From JAFGGG01 sp964634205 (GTDB lineage Bacteria > Spirochaetota > Spirochaetia > SZUA-6 > RPPD01): 18,039 nt of DNA. Where the stretch lies: contig CAZWKE010000052.1 in assembly GCA_964634205.1 (NCBI GenBank), positions 1-18,039 of the forward strand, in the 5' to 3' direction. Made by a program: the position numbers and the translations under genes. The notes beneath the pieces are model-generated. The model saw only the letters and a list, made by a program, of their open reading frames with translations. It was not told where the DNA came from and made no database searches. Position 1 is the first letter of the stretch; each line of letters opens with the position of its first letter. Of the stretch, positions 14,020-18,039 are shown piece by piece.

Positions 14020-15608
14020 GCCGTATCCTCTGCGGTGATTTTGCGCTTCAGCCGCCGTAGAAAATCCGCGGTTTCCCGGATAAGTGATCCGCCGAGGGTT
14101 TTTGCCCGGTCCGGGCCTTCCAGGCGAAGACAGCGTTTATATTCCAACAGCTTTTGCGTACAGATAAAATAGAGCAGCTCCCGGACAAGAGGCTGCCGCA
14201 GGGGGAAAGGAGCGGGCAACTCCTGATTCAAGCTGTCAAGCCAGTTCCGCAGCACGGAAGCCAGGATCGTCTTTCGCTGCCGGAACGCGGGGTAGGGTCG
14301 GAGGGGGATGGATGGATTGTGTGCGCTTTTGTTATGACGCGGCCAAAAATGTTTTGCCAGTTGTATCTCGTCCATACTTCCTATTCCGGGAAGGTCTACC
14401 GGTGACGGATGAACACGGAATATTCTCTTTCGGGTTTCGGCCGGCAGCCGGGAAAACCAGCCGGCATAGGTTGCATAGGCGGATGAGGTTCGGTACGTGG
14501 TATTTTTTCCCTTTGGGGGGGCGGTTCCCACAACCCGATCGTATAACCCACCCAGAAAAGGAGCGGTACGCAGCGAGGAATGATACAGCAGTTCCTGAAA
14601 TGCGGCCGGTCTGGCATGTGAAAACACGTCCTTGAAACACATGTCCAGTCCCAAAAGCACCACCGGTTGCACAGAATAGGCCAATGCCAAAAGGAGCGCC
14701 GAACCCGCCACCGTTCCGTTGGAAGGGACCAGCGGTAATCGATGTCCCAGTGAGGCAAGTACGGCCCTTTCAAAAAAAGTATCCTGGGCAAACAGAAACA
14801 CGCTGTCCTGTATGGTCCAAAGCCCCCTGCAGGCGGACAGCGGCATGGCCAGACGCAGCCGGCGCAGACCGCTCCCGTAAAAATGGTAGGCCGAATAGTA
14901 CCCGGGATCGGTCACTACCACCAGGTCGGGGAGTATATCGTGCTGCCGGCAGTATCCCAGGGCCGAGGGCAGGGCCCAGAGTGAAAAGTTGCTGCGATGC
15001 TTTTTTACAAGCGGGTAGGACTGCTCCAGTGACGGGCCCGAGGCCATTATCACAATCGGGAGGGTTTTCGTACACGGACTGCCTCCCATGATATTATCCA
15101 GATGGAGAAAATTATAAAATGTGTTCTTAATCCATAACCTTCCCGCACCGGCGGTGGTAACTACACTTCCGTTTAACTCCCTGATTACCTGGTGCAGCGC
15201 CTTGTGAACCTGTCCGGATAGTTTGGAAAATGATTTGCCGCAAGGGGGCCATTCAATATATTCCAATCCTTCCAGGTCCGGTTCGGAAAGCCGGGCATAC
15301 AAAAAATCCGCAACATCCGTACCGGCCTGCGGATGCCAGTTTATTTCTCCCCGGCAAAAGCTTTGCTCGTAAAGGGGAGTGGAGTAATACATACAGATAA
15401 GTTTGGCCTCCGGAAACCGCTCTTTCAGGGCTTTGCCCACGTATCCTATGCCGGCACCAAGCAGGAAAATGAGAGCCGGGGATTTTTTACCGATTGCTTC
15501 CGTAACAAATCTCCGGGCTTCTTTTTCGGGGTCATACGCCGAATGGAGCAGGACACCATTAATTGAAACGGTCTTTTGGCCCGATTTGCTTTCAATGGTG
15601 TTTAACAT
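14016..15608 (-). CDS. Maf/DUF115 (MptE-like) family protein, putative motility-associated glycosyltransferase, copy B
   Basis: A 530-residue paralogue of the adjacent downstream gene. The N-terminal part has a Rossmann-like LIFLLGAGIGYVGKAL block (46-61). The DUF115 core begins around 182 with PIVIMASGPSLEQ (G191-PSL-194), then WALPSALGYC, HDILPDLVVVTDP (D234) and PSNGTVAGSALLLA, and VVLLGLDMCF. Compared with copy A, the ASD motif reads ALPSA, SIDCQ reads VTDPG and SGGNVSHAA reads SNGTVAGSA, so the two copies are clearly diverged and may use different acceptors or donors. The start is supported by AAGGA about 8 bases upstream. It lies between the GAF-like gene (15 bases upstream) and copy A (4-base overlap), within one operon. 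The glycosyltransferase label rests on family annotation. No sugar-nucleotide biosynthesis gene is visible in the window. Confidence 0.82.
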   Translation of the reverse strand: MLNTIESKSGQKTVSINGVLLHSAYDPEKEARRFVTEAIGKKSPALIFLLGAGIGYVGKALKERFPEAKLICMYYSTPLYEQSFCRGEINWHPQAGTDVADFLYARLSEPDLEGLEYIEWPPCGKSFSKLSGQVHKALHQVIRELNGSVVTTAGAGRLWIKNTFYNFLHLDNIMGGSPCTKTLPIVIMASGPSLEQSYPLVKKHRSNFSLWALPSALGYCRQHDILPDLVVVTDPGYYSAYHFYGSGLRRLRLAMPLSACRGLWTIQDSVFLFAQDTFFERAVLASLGHRLPLVPSNGTVAGSALLLALAYSVQPVVLLGLDMCFKDVFSHARPAAFQELLYHSSLRTAPFLGGLYDRVVGTAPPKGKNTTYRTSSAYATYAGWFSRLPAETRKRIFRVHPSPVDLPGIGSMDEIQLAKHFWPRHNKSAHNPSIPLRPYPAFRQRKTILASVLRNWLDSLNQELPAPFPLRQPLVRELLYFICTQKLLEYKRCLRLEGPDRAKTLGGSLIRETADFLRRLKRKITAEDTA

Positions 15609-15623
15609 GATGTATCCTTCTCA

Positions 15624-16724
15624 TTACGCATAGTCGGCAAGAACGGCGGGGAGATCTCTTTCATCTTCAAACACAATCGACGGTTTTTCCGGTAAATGAA
15701 GCTTCCATTCGTCGGCCGCCTCGCCATACAATCGCTTCACCTGTGCGAAAATCTGATGTAACAGGAGCCCCGGATCGAGTGAGTTGTAGGCTTTGAAAAA
15801 AATGACGATTTTCTGATCATTATATTCATAGGCGATCCCGATCCCGTGTAATAATGAATTAATGAGTAGAAGCTGGTCATCGATAAAACAGTCCGGATCG
15901 GTCGTTTCAAACCTGCTTTGGATACTTCTGCTGAGTTTCTTAAATGAGCTTACCAATACATAGAGGGGTATTCTCTCCGCCCTGCATTCCCGGTAAAAGG
16001 TTTCCACGGCACGGCGGCGATTCCGCCATCGGTCCGCGGAGAGGTGATTGAAAGTGGAAAGGAGGGCTTCCCTTTCCCTGTACAAATGGCGGGCGGCCGT
16101 TCGGCATACGGCATTCAGAGAGGATCCGATTTTCCGGTCCGCGTAAAAGACGATAAACAGGGCAACAAGATTTTGCCGATAGACTACCGGTCCGGCTATA
16201 AACGGCGGAAGCCTCTCCTGGTTTTCAAACAGAACCGGTAGTAAACCCGCTTCTCCCGTGATCGGTTCCCCCGCGGACAACCGGTCAAGAAGTTCCGATG
16301 TCGGTGCGGTACAGCAGACACCGCTTATTTCTTCGGAGGAGACGCCGGAATAAATCCATGGGAAATAGCCGTTTCGCAGGCGGCTGAAGAGAAAAAGCGC
16401 GGCCGCTTCCGCGCCCAGATACGCGGTGAGCTGTTTAAAAACAATATAGGGGGCGATGATCCCTTTTGCCGACGATGAAAGCTTTTGTTCCAGTTTTTCC
16501 AGGCCGGGTGCGGAAGGGGATTCAGCGTTTGTTTCCGGCCGCTCCTCTACCCGCCAAAACAGCGGCACCCGGAAATTAATACCGGAATCTTTTATTAACA
16601 GGAGCGTTTTATAGAGCAGTCCGTGGTCATGTTGACTGTGCGGTATTTCTTGTAGTGATGAACTTTGCTGTAAGATAAAACATATACTGGCTGCCCTTTT
16701 TAAAAGACCCATCGCATTTCCCAA
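15624..16724 (-). CDS. Hypothetical protein with GAF-like middle region
   Basis: A 366-residue soluble protein with no signal peptide or clear TM helix. I do not recognise a named family. Residues about 85-225 look GAF-like: an entry helix IVFKQLTAYLGAEAAALFLF, a central stretch, and a strand pair FIAGPVVYRQNLVALFIVFYAD followed by a long exit helix. Residues about 255-345 alternate strands and helices (PLYVLVSSFKKLSRSIQ, then GIAYEYNDQKIVIFFKA) in an order reminiscent of a severely degenerate GGDEF fold, without any catalytic motif; this is a weak impression. The chosen start is a TTG with AAGGA exactly 8 bases upstream; the ATG at 16712 (MGLLKR) is a close alternative. It sits 23 bases after the acidic-protein gene and 15 bases before Maf copy B, so it probably acts in the same process, perhaps as a regulator or adaptor. 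Confidence 0.7.
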   Translation of the reverse strand: MGNAMGLLKRAASICFILQQSSSLQEIPHSQHDHGLLYKTLLLIKDSGINFRVPLFWRVEERPETNAESPSAPGLEKLEQKLSSSAKGIIAPYIVFKQLTAYLGAEAAALFLFSRLRNGYFPWIYSGVSSEEISGVCCTAPTSELLDRLSAGEPITGEAGLLPVLFENQERLPPFIAGPVVYRQNLVALFIVFYADRKIGSSLNAVCRTAARHLYREREALLSTFNHLSADRWRNRRRAVETFYRECRAERIPLYVLVSSFKKLSRSIQSRFETTDPDCFIDDQLLLINSLLHGIGIAYEYNDQKIVIFFKAYNSLDPGLLLHQIFAQVKRLYGEAADEWKLHLPEKPSIVFEDERDLPAVLADYA

Positions 16725-16747
16725 AACAGGTGTCCTTATACCGGGTT

Positions 16748-18039
16748 CTATGATGCCAGCCCCAGTTCCTCAAACAGCCGTTTATATACCTCAAAATATT
16801 CAGAACGGGCGAATTCCTGTATTTTCTCCTCAGGTAATGCCTCTAAAAGCTGATCCATGTAACCGAGAACCGATTTCAGTTCTTCTTTCAGCTTCGGGTT
16901 CAGATCCGGTTTTTGTTTTTCCTCTTCTTCCGCGGCAATAGACTCGGTCGGCACTTCCTCAATCTCAAGATCCAATGTGGACGCTTCTTCTTCCTCTTTG
17001 GTTTCAGCTTCGGCAAGCGGTTCGATTGCCAGTTCGTCTATAGATTCAACCCCCGAAATCTCTTCCGCGGAAGCATCCGCTCCCGGAGCCTCTTCTAAAG
17101 GGGCTTCCTCGATAGGAGTTTCCTGCGCGCCAGGCATGCCCTGGTCTTCAAATTGAATATCCAGATCTTCAACGGGCTGCTCTTCCGAAACGGAGCCCAT
17201 TTCTTCCTCAAGTTCGGGAATTTCTATTTCAATCTCGTCAGCGGCCGTTGCTTCCGGAGAGGTTTCCGCTTCCGGTTCCTCACGTTCCATGTCTTCGGTC
17301 GACAGTTCTGCAAGTTCATCCAGCCCTTCCATTTCCTCCGCTTCCGGAGCTTCCGGTACGGTTTCTTCTTCCCGGTAGGAGAGAATGTCTTCCTGATCAA
17401 CAAGCTGTTCCGCTTGTTCGGGTAGTTCTCCGGGTTCCTCTTCCTGTTCTTCTTTTATTTCCGCGGTTGTCAGAATATTATCAAGCTCTTCCCCGGTTAA
17501 GGCGATGGTCTCATCCTCTTCCCCGCCTTCCTCAAAGAAGCTGGTTTCGTCGACATCCTGTTCCGGGGGCGTTTCGGCCATTGCTCCGGCCTGGTCGGGA
17601 GAAATCGATTTTTGCGTGCGCAATGCGCCGATTTCCTGTTTCAGATGGGTAAGTTCAGTTTTTATGGATTTTAATTCTTCCTCTATTTTTAACAGCAGCT
17701 GGGAAGATGACTCTCCGTCGGTTTGTGTCGGTTCGGATGTTTGCATGGCGGCAGGGGCGGTATCGATATCTTCAAGGCCCTCGAAGGCTTCCGCTACATT
17801 CGGTTCCTCAGAGAGGGGAACTTCGATCTCTTCCTCGGCCTCATCGATCTGTTCCTCTTCCCCTATCTCTTCCAGTTCCAGTCCTCCGGATTCTGCTTCC
17901 ATGGTTCCGTCCAGTTCGGGCAGATTATCAAGGAGTTCTCCTTCTTCTTCTTCCGATTCAAGATCGGGAAGGGCTTCGGCACTCTCTTCTTCCTCAAGAT
18001 CCATCGTGGGGATGGTTTCTTCCTCTTCTTCCTCCGGTT
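16748..18039 (-). CDS. Glu-rich acidic protein with distinct C-terminal helical motif (5' end outside window)
   Basis: At least 430 residues, cut by the window edge. An ATG occurs at 18004, but the frame stays open to 18039 and reads a further run of six Glu codons, so the real start lies beyond the window. Most of the protein is low complexity and dominated by Glu with Leu, Ala, Pro and Ser, and is probably disordered and highly negative. One segment (LLLKIEEELKSIKTELTHLK, followed by EIGALRTQ) is a predicted coiled coil of about 30 residues. The last 55 residues differ: after KPDLNPKLKEE come a YMDQLLEALPEEKIQEF helix and a YFEVYKRLFEELGL helix, which look like a folded, conserved domain. 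I recall similar tails on spirochaete proteins, but not a proven function. It heads the run with the GAF-like and Maf genes. Coding status is supported by the long frame, biased composition and C-terminal domain. Confidence 0.8.
   Translation of the reverse strand, partial: PEEEEEETIPTMDLEEEESAEALPDLESEEEEGELLDNLPELDGTMEAESGGLELEEIGEEEQIDEAEEEIEVPLSEEPNVAEAFEGLEDIDTAPAAMQTSEPTQTDGESSSQLLLKIEEELKSIKTELTHLKQEIGALRTQKSISPDQAGAMAETPPEQDVDETSFFEEGGEEDETIALTGEELDNILTTAEIKEEQEEEPGELPEQAEQLVDQEDILSYREEETVPEAPEAEEMEGLDELAELSTEDMEREEPEAETSPEATAADEIEIEIPELEEEMGSVSEEQPVEDLDIQFEDQGMPGAQETPIEEAPLEEAPGADASAEEISGVESIDELAIEPLAEAETKEEEEASTLDLEIEEVPTESIAAEEEEKQKPDLNPKLKEELKSVLGYMDQLLEALPEEKIQEFARSEYFEVYKRLFEELGLAS

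Noticed and set aside
14332..15091. Overlapping plus- and minus-strand open frames of 100-135 codons within Maf copy B
   Set aside because: All lie inside the DUF115 core of copy B in other frames, and their translations are Pro/Arg/Gly-rich without domain features.
16750..17652. Several plus-strand open frames rich in Phe, Arg and Pro opposite the acidic gene
   Set aside because: They are complements and shifted frames of a Glu-rich coding sequence, whose GAA/GAG codons read as TTC/CTC on the other strand. No independent gene is supported.
1..18039. CRISPR array, tRNA, rRNA or mobile element
   Set aside because: No regularly spaced repeats, tRNA-like cloverleaf, rRNA sequence, transposase or terminal inverted repeats were seen on reading the window.

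Overview
The window looks like chromosomal DNA of a free-living or host-associated spirochaete, at moderate confidence. The main clues are a tandem pair of Maf/DUF115 (MptE-like) proteins of the kind annotated in spirochaetes as motility-associated factor glycosyltransferases, a GldA-GldF-GldG-DUF4340 exporter cassette, and a long Glu-rich protein with a short conserved-looking C-terminal helix. Genes are densely packed, base composition is fairly even, and I see no insertion sequence, phage gene, tRNA, rRNA or CRISPR array. No gene-free stretch exceeds about 170 bases.

Positions 45-4329 (minus strand) hold a signalling unit read from right to left: a 7TM/PAS/HisKA_2 histidine kinase, a receiver-PAS-PP2C (RsbU-like) response regulator phosphatase, and a short-chain dehydrogenase whose C-terminal signature is that of 3-ketodihydrosphingosine reductases. 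A 167-base divergent promoter region (4330-4496) separates this unit from the plus-strand genes. It carries a good sigma70-like promoter in each direction, a 9-base direct repeat and an inverted repeat.

Positions 4497-10143 (plus strand) hold a free-standing NIL domain protein and ribonuclease Z, followed by a tightly coupled four-gene cassette: ABC ATPase, ABC-2 permease, GldG-type auxiliary protein and DUF4340 protein. The cassette genes overlap or nearly touch, so they probably form one transcript and one membrane complex.

Positions 10147-11388 (minus strand) hold a two-TM protein with a catalytically dead GGDEF-like domain. It converges on the exporter cassette and diverges from a Memo-family (AmmeMemoRadiSam B) gene at 11525-12355.

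Positions 12343-18039 (minus strand) form an operon-like run, read from right to left: a Glu-rich acidic protein cut by the window edge, a 366-residue GAF-like protein of unknown function, and two Maf/DUF115 paralogues that overlap by ATGA. The most attractive hypothesis is that this run belongs to surface or flagellar (motility) biology, with the Maf pair acting as glycosyltransferases. This is inferred from family membership only, because no flagellin or sugar-nucleotide gene lies in the window.
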